Origin: Rhizobium hidalgonense
GTDB taxonomy: Bacteria; Pseudomonadota; Alphaproteobacteria; Rhizobiales; Rhizobiaceae
Direction of reading: 5' to 3'
NCBI RefSeq assembly: GCF_002914525.1
Contig: NZ_LODW01000093.1
Span: 62,001 to 126,000 of the forward strand
Length of the DNA stretch: 64,000 nt
The position numbers and the translations under genes were made by a program. The notes under the pieces were generated by a model. It made no database searches and was not told where the DNA came from. It worked only from the letters and a program-made list of their open reading frames with translations. The stretch's first letter is position 1. Every line of letters begins with the position of its first letter. Of the stretch, positions 52,193 to 61,752 are shown piece by piece.

Positions 52193-53323
52193 TCATACGG
52201 GTTGGAGATCGCCCCTCGCCCATTCCTCCTGCGTCTCCGCCATGAAATCGGCGAACCGACCTTCGGCGATCGCCTTGCGGATGCCCTGCATCAGTTCCTG
52301 GTAATAGGCGAGATTGTTCCAGGAGAGCAGCATGCCGCCGAGCGCCTCGTTGGAGCGGACGAGATGGTGGAGATAGGCGCGGGAATAGTCTCGCGAGGCC
52401 GGGCAGTTCGACTGTTCGTCGAGCGGGCGCATATCCTCGGCATGGCGGGCATTGCGGATATTGACCTTGCCGCGGCGGGTAAAGGCCAGGCCGTGGCGGC
52501 CGGAACGGGTCGGCATGACGCAGTCGAACATGTCGATGCCGCGGGCGACCGACTTCAAAATATCGTCCGGCGTGCCGACGCCCATGAGGTAACGGGGCTT
52601 TTGCCCGGGCAGCACCGGCAGCGTCGTTTCCAGCATCTGCAGCATGACGTCCTGCGGCTCGCCAACGGCAAGGCCGCCGATCGCATAACCTTTGAGGTCG
52701 AGCTGGCTCAGCGCCTGCGCCGAACGGATGCGCAGGGCCGGAATATCACCGCCCTGGACGATGCCGAACATCGCCTTCCCCGGCTGCTCGCCGAAGGCGA
52801 CCCTGCAGCGCTCGGCCCAGCGCAGCGACATTTCCATGGCGCGCTCGATCTCCTTCGGCTCGGCCGGCAACGCCACACATTCGTCAAGCTGCATCTGGAT
52901 GTCGGAGCCGAGCAGGCCCTGGATTTCGATGGACCGCTCCGGCGACATATGGTGCAGGCTGCCGTCGACATGCGATTTGAAGGTGACGCCTTGCTCGTCG
53001 AGCTTGCGCAGGCCGGAGAGCGACATGACCTGGAAACCGCCTGAGTCCGTCAGGATCGGATGCTCCCAGCGGATCAGCTTGTGCAGGCCGCCGAGGCGGG
53101 CGACGCGCTCAGCCGTCGGGCGCAGCATCAAGTGATAGGTATTGCCGAGGATGATGTCGGCGCCGGTTTCGCGCACCTGGTCGAGATACATGGCCTTGAC
53201 GGTACCGACGGTGCCGACCGGCATGAAGGCCGGCGTGCGGATTTCGCCGCGCGGCATGGAAATTTTTCCGAGGCGAGCACCGGCATCGGTCTTGTCAAGC
53301 GTGAATTGGAAGGTCTCTGTCAT
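52193..53323 (-). CDS. tgt: tRNA-guanine transglycosylase, with altered zinc site
   Basis: A 376-residue TIM-barrel enzyme that inserts the queuosine precursor at position 34 of tRNAs. It has TDSGGFQVMSL with the catalytic Asp, GGLAVGEP and GVGTPDDIL. Instead of the usual zinc motif C-x-C-x-x-C it reads EQSNCPASRDYSRAYLHH, keeping only one of the three Cys; the later His is present. Its ATG overlaps the queA stop by 4 nt. Confidence 0.95.
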   Translation of the reverse strand: MTETFQFTLDKTDAGARLGKISMPRGEIRTPAFMPVGTVGTVKAMYLDQVRETGADIILGNTYHLMLRPTAERVARLGGLHKLIRWEHPILTDSGGFQVMSLSGLRKLDEQGVTFKSHVDGSLHHMSPERSIEIQGLLGSDIQMQLDECVALPAEPKEIERAMEMSLRWAERCRVAFGEQPGKAMFGIVQGGDIPALRIRSAQALSQLDLKGYAIGGLAVGEPQDVMLQMLETTLPVLPGQKPRYLMGVGTPDDILKSVARGIDMFDCVMPTRSGRHGLAFTRRGKVNIRNARHAEDMRPLDEQSNCPASRDYSRAYLHHLVRSNEALGGMLLSWNNLAYYQELMQGIRKAIAEGRFADFMAETQEEWARGDLQPV

Positions 53324-54405
53324 GTATCTTTCCGGAAAAGAAGGCTCGCGTCGCCGTAAGAGTAGAAGCGGTAGCCTGTCGAGATGGCGTGATTATAGGC
53401 CGCGTGCATGGTCTCGAAGCCTGAAAAGGCCGAGACCAGCATGAACAGCGTCGAGCGCGGCAGATGGAAATTGGTCATCAGCATGTCGACCGCCTTGAAG
53501 CGGTAACCGGGCGTGATGAAGATGCCAGTGGCGCCGGCCCAGGGCTTGATCTCGCCGCTTTCTTCCGCGGCACTCTCGATCAGCCGCAGCGAGGTGGTGC
53601 CGACGCAGATGATGCGCCCGCCCCTTGCCTTGACGGCATTCAGCCGTGCGGCGGCCTCAGCGCTGACGGTGCCGGTTTCCAGATGCATCTTGTGATCGGC
53701 GGTATCGTCTGCCTTCACAGGCAGAAAGGTGCCGGCGCCGACATGCAGCGTGACAAAATCGCGTTCGATGCCGGCTCTGTCGAGCGCTTCGAACAGGCCA
53801 GGCGTAAAATGCAGGCCGGCGGTTGGCGCGGCGACGGCGCCGTCTTCTCGAGCATAGATTGTCTGGTAATCCGCGCGGTCGCGCTCGTCCTCCGGGCGCT
53901 TGGCGGCGATGTAGGGCGGCAGCGGAATATGGCCGACGGCGGCGATCGCCTCGTCGAGCGCCGGGCCGGAAAGATCGAAGGCGAGCGTCACTTCACCAGC
54001 CTCGCCCTTTTCCTCGACGGTAGCATCGAGCGAGCCGAGGAAGCAGCTTTCGCCGCTATGACCAAAGGAAATGCGGTCACCCTCCTTGATGCGCTTGCCG
54101 GGCTTGGCAAAGGCTTTCCAGCGGCTCGGGCCGACGCGCATATGCAGCGTCGCCGACACCTGCTGGCCGCCGGCGCCATCGCGATGGCGGATGCCCTCGA
54201 GCTGGGCGGGAATGACCTTGGTATCGTTGAAAACAAGTGCGTCGCCCGCCCGCAGGAAGGAGGCGAGATCGCTGACGCGATGATCGGAGAGCACGCTGCC
54301 TGCATTGGGATCGACGACGAGCAGGCGCGCGCTGTCTCGCGGCTCGGCGGGCCGCAACGCGATGCGTTCATCGGGCAGATCGAAATCGAAAAGGTCTACG
54401 CGCAT
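53320..54405 (-). CDS. queA: S-adenosylmethionine:tRNA ribosyltransferase-isomerase
   Basis: A 361-residue enzyme of queuosine synthesis, transferring ribose from SAM to preQ1-tRNA. FDFDLPDERIALRPAEPRDSARLL opens the protein; APTAGLHFTPGLF, VTLHVGAGTFLPVK and HLPRSTLFMLVSAFSG are family motifs. Full length. It lies upstream of tgt in the same operon, with the two cyclophilins and coaD further upstream. Confidence 0.97.
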   Translation of the reverse strand: MRVDLFDFDLPDERIALRPAEPRDSARLLVVDPNAGSVLSDHRVSDLASFLRAGDALVFNDTKVIPAQLEGIRHRDGAGGQQVSATLHMRVGPSRWKAFAKPGKRIKEGDRISFGHSGESCFLGSLDATVEEKGEAGEVTLAFDLSGPALDEAIAAVGHIPLPPYIAAKRPEDERDRADYQTIYAREDGAVAAPTAGLHFTPGLFEALDRAGIERDFVTLHVGAGTFLPVKADDTADHKMHLETGTVSAEAAARLNAVKARGGRIICVGTTSLRLIESAAEESGEIKPWAGATGIFITPGYRFKAVDMLMTNFHLPRSTLFMLVSAFSGFETMHAAYNHAISTGYRFYSYGDASLLFRKDT

Positions 54406-54422
54406 TAGGGCACTTTCAAAGC

Positions 54423-54460
54423 GAAACCCGCCCTCGCGCAGTCACGCAAGGGCGGGTTTC
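54423..54460 (-). terminator. hairpin downstream of ppiB
   Basis: A 12-bp stem GAAACCCGCCCT/AGGGCGGGTTTC with a 14-nt loop between ppiB and queA. On the minus strand the stem ends in GGGTTTCGCTTT. It probably limits read-through into queA. Confidence 0.7.
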
Positions 54461-54474
54461 AGCAGAAATCACAA

Positions 54475-54984
54475 TCAGACGTCGGCGGCAACCCGCATCG
54501 AGACGATCGAGTCCGGATCGGAAACCGGCTCGCCGCGCTTGATCTTGTCGACATTGTCCATGCCTTCGATGACCTGGCCCCAGACGGAATACTGCTTGTT
54601 CAGCCAGGGCGCATCGGTAAAGCAGATGAAGAACTGCGAGTTGGCAGAGTTCGGGTTCTGCGAACGGGCCATCGAGCAGGTGCCGCGCGTATGCGTGGTC
54701 GCGGAGAATTCAGCCTTCAGATCCGGCTTCGAGGAGCCGCCCATGCCGGCGCGACCGGGATTGAAGGTTTCCGAACCCTTCTTGCCGAATTCGACATCGC
54801 CCGTCTGGGCCATGAAATCCTGGATGACGCGGTGGAAGACGACGCCGTCATAGGCCTTCTCGCGAGCGAGTTCCTTGATGCGGGCGACATGTTCAGGGGC
54901 GACCTGCGGCAGAAGCTGAATGACAACCTTGCCCTTGGTGGTTTCCAGAATGATGGTGTTTTCGGGATCCTTGATCTCGGCCAT
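54475..54984 (-). CDS. ppiB: peptidyl-prolyl cis-trans isomerase (cyclophilin), cytoplasmic
   Basis: A 169-residue cyclophilin without a signal peptide. The active-site stretch is FHRVIQDFMAQTGD, with ARSQNPNSANSQFFICF later. It catalyses proline isomerisation in folding. GAGGAG precedes the ATG at 54984. It lies next to a second, exported copy. Confidence 0.95.
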   Translation of the reverse strand: MAEIKDPENTIILETTKGKVVIQLLPQVAPEHVARIKELAREKAYDGVVFHRVIQDFMAQTGDVEFGKKGSETFNPGRAGMGGSSKPDLKAEFSATTHTRGTCSMARSQNPNSANSQFFICFTDAPWLNKQYSVWGQVIEGMDNVDKIKRGEPVSDPDSIVSMRVAADV

Positions 54985-55012
54985 AATCTTCTCCTCTTGT
55001 TTCTCTCGTAAC

Positions 55013-55585
55013 TTACTTCTTGCCCAGGGTGACCTTGATCATCCGGTCGGGACTTTTGACTTCGCCGTTCTGGCCTTCGCCGCGCTTGATCTTGTCGACA
55101 TTCTCCATGCCGGAAACGACCTTGCCGACGACGGTGTACTGGCCGTTCAGGAAGGAGCCGTCGGCGAACATGATGAAGAACTGCGAATTGGCGGAATTCG
55201 GATCCTGCGAGCGGGCCATGCCGACCGTGCCGCGCACAAACGGGGTCTTGGAGAATTCAGCCGGAATGTCGGGCATGTCGGAGGAGCCGGTGCCGGCAAG
55301 GCTGGCATCGAAGCCCTTTTCCATGTTGCCATATTTGACGTCGCCGGTCTGGGCCATGAAACCCTCGATGACACGGTGGAAGGCGACGTTGTCGTATTCG
55401 CCCTTATTGGCCAGCGCCTCGATCTGGGCGACATGCTTCGGCGCCACCTCAGGCATGAGCTGGATGACGACAGGGCCGTCCTTCAACTGCACGGTCAGAT
55501 AATGATCGGCCGACTGGGCGAAGGCATCGCCGGCGAAGGAGGCGAGATACAATACGCCGGCAAATGCGAGATAAAAGAGTTTCAT
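55013..55585 (-). CDS. peptidyl-prolyl cis-trans isomerase (cyclophilin), exported
   Basis: A 190-residue cyclophilin with a signal peptide to about residue 23 (GDAFAQSAD), so periplasmic. It has FHRVIEGFMAQTGD and ARSQDPNSANSQFFIMF. About 60% similar by eye to the neighbouring ppiB product, so they probably arose by duplication. ATG 55585 is chosen because the signal peptide starts there. Confidence 0.93.
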   Translation of the reverse strand: MKLFYLAFAGVLYLASFAGDAFAQSADHYLTVQLKDGPVVIQLMPEVAPKHVAQIEALANKGEYDNVAFHRVIEGFMAQTGDVKYGNMEKGFDASLAGTGSSDMPDIPAEFSKTPFVRGTVGMARSQDPNSANSQFFIMFADGSFLNGQYTVVGKVVSGMENVDKIKRGEGQNGEVKSPDRMIKVTLGKK

Positions 55586-55658
55586 GTGGGCTCCATTGCG
55601 GCGGGTTCCGCCTGGTCTTTGCGCTTGCTCGTCTTTGTCTTGCAAGTCTTTGTAGTTG

Positions 55659-56153
55659 TTAATTTTGGCGCTTGGATGTGAGGGCTTGTAAGACGGCGGC
55701 CGGCACGAAGGCGCTGACATCGCCGCCCATGGCGGCGATCTGGCGGACCAATGTGGCGGTAATGGGCCGAGAGGCCGTGCCCGCCGGCAAAAAGATGGTC
55801 TGGATATCGGGCGCCATCGTCCTGTTCATGCCGGCCATCTGCATCTCATAATCAAGATCGGTGCCGTCGCGAAGCCCGCGGATCAGAAGCGTGGCGCCAT
55901 GGGTGCGGGCGGCATCGACGACCAGATTGTCAAAGGCGACGACGGCGATATCGCCGGTCTTGCCGGGCAGCGCTTCGGCGAGCGAAAGGCGGATCAGCTC
56001 GGCCCTCTCCTCGAAGGAAAACAGCGGCGCCTTGCCGGGATGGATGCCGATCCCAACGATCACCTTTTCGGCGACGTTCAGCGCCTGGACCAGAACATCC
56101 ACATGCCCGTTGGTGATCGGGTCGAAGGACCCCGGATAAAAAGCTGTCGTCAT
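55659..56153 (-). CDS. coaD: phosphopantetheine adenylyltransferase
   Basis: A 164-residue nucleotidyltransferase for the penultimate step of coenzyme A synthesis. The nucleotide-binding motif is YPGSFDPITNGHVDVL (T-N-G-H), with LIRGLRDGTDLDYEMQMAGMNR and TATLVRQIAAMGGDVS. ATG 56153 is chosen. Full length. Confidence 0.97.
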   Translation of the reverse strand: MTTAFYPGSFDPITNGHVDVLVQALNVAEKVIVGIGIHPGKAPLFSFEERAELIRLSLAEALPGKTGDIAVVAFDNLVVDAARTHGATLLIRGLRDGTDLDYEMQMAGMNRTMAPDIQTIFLPAGTASRPITATLVRQIAAMGGDVSAFVPAAVLQALTSKRQN

Positions 56154-56242
56154 CTGGCCCGACCGTTGTTTGACGCCTTTTGTCACGGATGCCGCCTTCC
56201 CGCAAGTGATTTGGGCAACCATCCCGGACGGTTGAACGGCGG

Positions 56243-56521
56243 ATGAATGACCCGTTCAAGGCGGTTTCAGACAGGATCTGCTTAATTCAAATCATCAAGA
56301 CAGCCGATGCCATTCTGGCATCCGGCGCTCCCCGAAAGACCGGACCCATGCTGATCGTGCTCGTTGCACTTGCCGTCGTTTCCTCGCTGGCCGCCGAGAT
56401 GGCTTATGGCTATTTCGCCGATCGATACGAGGTCAGCTGGGTGCGGCCGGCGCTTGCCGAGCACGCGGCGATCGTGCGGGCGCAAGGCCGCCTACGTGAA
56501 AGAAACGACGTTCGAATCTGA
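56243..56521 (+). CDS. possible small membrane protein, 92 aa
   Basis: One clear hydrophobic segment, MLIVLVALAVVSSLAAEMAY, is followed by a charged tail (ADRYEVSWVRPALAEHAAIV). The start could be ATG 56243 or ATG 56348. The first codons (MNDPFKAVSDR) are echoed at 56529. The ribosome-binding site is weak. Not recognised. Confidence 0.45.
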   Translation: MNDPFKAVSDRICLIQIIKTADAILASGAPRKTGPMLIVLVALAVVSSLAAEMAYGYFADRYEVSWVRPALAEHAAIVRAQGRLRERNDVRI

Positions 56522-56564
56522 ACGCCAGATGAACGAGACATTCAAGGAGGCTTCAGATCGGCAT
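56243..56564 (+). repeat. imperfect direct repeat encoding MN-x-x-FK-x-x-SDR
   Basis: The units at 56243-56278 and 56529-56564 share about three quarters of their bases (ATGAAyGAnnC-TTCAAGG-GG-TTCAGA). Both start with ATG; the second is a 13-codon frame (MNETFKEASDRHW) that ends at 56570, just before the EcfG promoter. Confidence 0.5.
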
Positions 56565-56590
56565 TGGTAAACACCGCCTCAACATCCGGC

Positions 56591-56615
56591 GGAACCATTT
56601 TAAAACGGATGCGTT
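56591..56615 (+). promoter_or_regulatory. EcfG-type (general stress) promoter, exact consensus
   Basis: GGAAC at 56591-56595, 16 nt, CGTT at 56612-56615: a full consensus match. It points at the small membrane-protein gene at 56664, with a leader of about 40 nt. Confidence 0.75.
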
Positions 56616-56663
56616 CATTCAACCGACACATAGATGCGATTATCGCGGCAGGAAGGACTAAAG

Positions 56664-56819
56664 ATGCCCGGCAAGATTACGATGATTAACGTGCTCTGGA
56701 TGGTAATGGTCACGGGCATGCTGACCGCAACTGTCGCGCTCTATGATCAGAAGGCTGATACGTCCAAGGTTTATGGTCCCTATGCTTCGGCCCGGACGGC
56801 CGTACTGGGCCAGTACTGA
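56664..56819 (+). CDS. small membrane protein, 51 aa, stress promoter
   Basis: The product starts MPGKITMINVLWMVMVTGML and has one membrane helix (about 7-26), then a short polar tail (DQKADTSKVYGPYASARTAV). GGAAGGA precedes the ATG by about 6 nt. An exact EcfG promoter lies 50 bp upstream. It forms a pair with the next gene. I do not recognise it. Confidence 0.7.
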   Translation: MPGKITMINVLWMVMVTGMLTATVALYDQKADTSKVYGPYASARTAVLGQY

Positions 56820-56855
56820 GGGGCGACAACGCAACTCCCCAGGAAAGGAATGCCT

Positions 56856-56990
56856 ATGTTCACGATCTTGACAGTGCTCACCGCCCTCATCAGCGTCATG
56901 TTCATAGTGTCTGTTGCCTCGACGATATCAGCGCTCCGGCGCGAAGGTGACGAGGTCAAGGCGCTGAACGAAAAACATAGAGCGTTCTAA
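56856..56990 (+). CDS. small membrane protein, 44 aa
   Basis: Very short gene: MFTILTVLTALISVMFIVSV begins a single helix, followed by a charged amphipathic tail (SALRREGDEVKALNEKHRAF). AGGAAAGGAA at 56841-56850 is a strong ribosome-binding site. It lies 36 nt after the 51-residue gene and ends before a clear terminator, so the two form one unit. Confidence 0.65.
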   Translation: MFTILTVLTALISVMFIVSVASTISALRREGDEVKALNEKHRAF

Positions 56991-57055
56991 CTTTCCTTTT
57001 TTGCCAACCCCTTCCCCACCTTGAGCGGCCCCCTTCCGCTGCCCGAGGCCTTTCA

Positions 57056-57085
57056 AGCCGGATGCACCCAGCATCCGGCTTTTTC
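57056..57085 (+). terminator. rho-independent terminator of the small-protein operon
   Basis: AGCCGGATGC, loop ACCCA, GCATCCGGCT, then TTTTCTTT: 10-bp stem plus T-run on the plus strand. Confidence 0.9.
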
Positions 57086-57129
57086 TTTGGATGTGGCGAC
57101 CATTCCGGCTTGAAAGGAAAAGGCGACCT

Positions 57130-57158
57130 GAAAAGAAAAGGGCGGCCCGAAGCCGCCC
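57130..57158 (-). terminator. rho-independent terminator of gyrA
   Basis: On the minus strand GGGCGGC, loop TTCGG, GCCGCCC, then TTTTCTTTT. It lies 12 bp after the gyrA stop. Confidence 0.9.
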
Positions 57159-57169
57159 CGTTCATCTGA

Positions 57170-59989
<2,820 letters not shown>

Positions 59990-60225
59990 AACAGATCACG
60001 ATCTCTTCTAGAATCACTTGAAGATTTATAGCGGAAAGCCTGTTCCCGCGCCAATTTCACGGTGCGTTTTGAACAGGCTTTTGCGGCTTAAAGAGGGTAA
60101 AACATACAAGTCGCGGGGCGGGAGCGGACAAATCCGCTGCCGGCGGCCGCGGGATATTTGCCAAATCGGAATCCCCGCTTCACAATCATAAAAACCTTGT
60201 GACTATATGCGGTTTCGGAGAGACG

Positions 60226-60873
60226 ATGGCAAGCGCCGACCAATTGATCAACGCCTTCACGACGCTGCTCGTCACCATCGACCCGCCGGGGCTGGCGCCG
60301 ATCTTCCTGGGGCTGACGACGGGCATGAGCCGGGCCGAGCGCACTCAGGTGGCGCTGCGCGGTTCGACCATCGCCTTCATCATCCTCGCCGTCTTCGCCC
60401 TGTTCGGCGCAAGCGTTCTCGGCGTGCTCGGCATCTCGATCGGCGCCTTCCGCATCGCCGGCGGGCTGCTGCTCTTCTGGATCGCCTTCGAGATGGTGTT
60501 CGAGCGGCGGCAGGAGCGCAAGGAGAAGGCCAGCGAGGCTGCCGTCACCAAGGATCACATCGAAAATATCGCCGTCTTCCCGCTCGCCTTGCCGCTGATC
60601 GCAGGCCCCGGCGCGATCTCGGCGACGATCCTGCTGGCCGGCACTCTGCCGACCACCGTCGAAAAAGCCCAGTTGATCGGCGTCATCGCCGCCAATCTGT
60701 TGCTGACCTTCCTGATGCTGCTGATCGCCGACAGGCTCGACCGCTTCCTCGGCGTCACCGGCAGGGCGATCCTCACACGGCTCCTAGGCGTCATCCTCGC
60801 CGCCCTTGCGGTGCAATTCGTCGTTGACGGTGCAAAAGCCGCGCTCAATCTCATCAGCGCGACGCCGCATTGA
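60226..60873 (+). CDS. MarC-family membrane protein
   Basis: A 215-residue protein with six helices. Family motifs: LLVTIDPPGLAPIFLGLT at the start, GAFRIAGGLLLFWIAFEM, and FPLALPLIAGPGAISATILL. The MarC family has unknown function and is not an antibiotic pump as once thought. GGAGA precedes ATG 60226; a longer start at 60199 is less likely. It is divergent from gyrA. Confidence 0.92.
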   Translation: MASADQLINAFTTLLVTIDPPGLAPIFLGLTTGMSRAERTQVALRGSTIAFIILAVFALFGASVLGVLGISIGAFRIAGGLLLFWIAFEMVFERRQERKEKASEAAVTKDHIENIAVFPLALPLIAGPGAISATILLAGTLPTTVEKAQLIGVIAANLLLTFLMLLIADRLDRFLGVTGRAILTRLLGVILAALAVQFVVDGAKAALNLISATPH

Positions 60874-60894
60874 ACGGCGCAATTCCAAAGAAAA

Positions 60895-60927
60895 AGAGCA
60901 TGATGCCATTCAAAGGCATCATGCTCT
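60895..60927 (-). terminator. terminator of ssb
   Basis: A 13-bp stem AGAGCATGATGCC/GGCATCATGCTCT with a 7-nt loop. On the minus strand TTTTC follows. Situated between the convergent marC and ssb genes. Confidence 0.85.
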
Positions 60928-60959
60928 CAACTCTTCTCCAAGCTAGGAAAAGCGGTTGA

Positions 60960-61469
60960 TCAGAACGGGATGTCGTCGTCGAGATCGCGCGAGAAGTTAC
61001 CGCCGCCACCACCGCCGCGGCTCGGCGATGAGGAGGGAGCCGGGGCGCCGTAATCGTCGCCGTAATCATTGTTGCTGCTGCCACGGCCGCCGCCGGAGCT
61101 TGCACCGCCGCCTTCACCGCGGCCGTCGAGCATGGTCAGCGTCGAGCCGAAGCCCTGCAGCACCACTTCAGTGGAGTAGCGGTCCTGGCCCTGCTGGTCC
61201 TGCCACTTGCGGGTCTGCAACTGGCCTTCGATATAAAGCTTGGCGCCCTTCTTCACATATTGTTCAACGACCTTACAGAGGCCCTCGTTGAAGACCACGA
61301 CGGTGTGCCATTCGGTCTTTTCACGGCGCTCGCCGGAATTGCGGTCGCGCCAGGTCTCCGAGGTCGCGATACGAAGATTGGCGATCGGCCGGCCATCCTG
61401 AGTGCGGCGGATTTCCGGGTCCGCACCGACGTTTCCAATCAGAATTACCTTGTTTACGCTACCAGCCAT
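60960..61469 (-). CDS. ssb: single-stranded DNA-binding protein
   Basis: A 169-residue protein. The OB-fold starts SVNKVILIGNVGADPEIR and holds WHTVVVFNEGLCKVVEQYVKKG. A Gly/Ser-rich linker (about 115-158) leads to the acidic tip DLDDDIPF, which binds partner repair proteins. ATG 61469 is chosen over longer frames. Divergent from uvrA with a LexA box between. Confidence 0.97.
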   Translation of the reverse strand: MAGSVNKVILIGNVGADPEIRRTQDGRPIANLRIATSETWRDRNSGERREKTEWHTVVVFNEGLCKVVEQYVKKGAKLYIEGQLQTRKWQDQQGQDRYSTEVVLQGFGSTLTMLDGRGEGGGASSGGGRGSSNNDYGDDYGAPAPSSSPSRGGGGGGNFSRDLDDDIPF

Positions 61470-61613
61470 GCTTCTCACCCTGCCTGCCGCCCTGCCCGGC
61501 GGCGTTAATCGATCAGCGCACCTTAAACCATCGCGGACCGCCGATGCGCGTGAACGGTCGTTAATCCACATGTTTATCCCATCAGAAAGCCGCATGCATT
61601 CATCAGGAATTTT

Positions 61614-61628
61614 GTTCTTTCTTTGTTC
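61614..61628. promoter_or_regulatory. LexA (SOS) box, alphaproteobacterial type
   Basis: GTTCTTTCTTTGTTC matches GTTC-N7-GTTC exactly. It lies between divergent ssb and uvrA, 124 bp before uvrA and 144 bp before ssb, so it can serve both. In Rhizobium and relatives this direct repeat is the LexA site. Confidence 0.85.
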
Positions 61629-61752
61629 TAGTTTATCCGTATGATCCTGTCAACAGAATCGAAAACCTTGACTGTAGCGGACATTCAGCCTCGACTCGCC
61701 GGTCGGCATCACTAAATAAGGGCTGTTATCCCAAAGGACCAAAGCTGAGACG

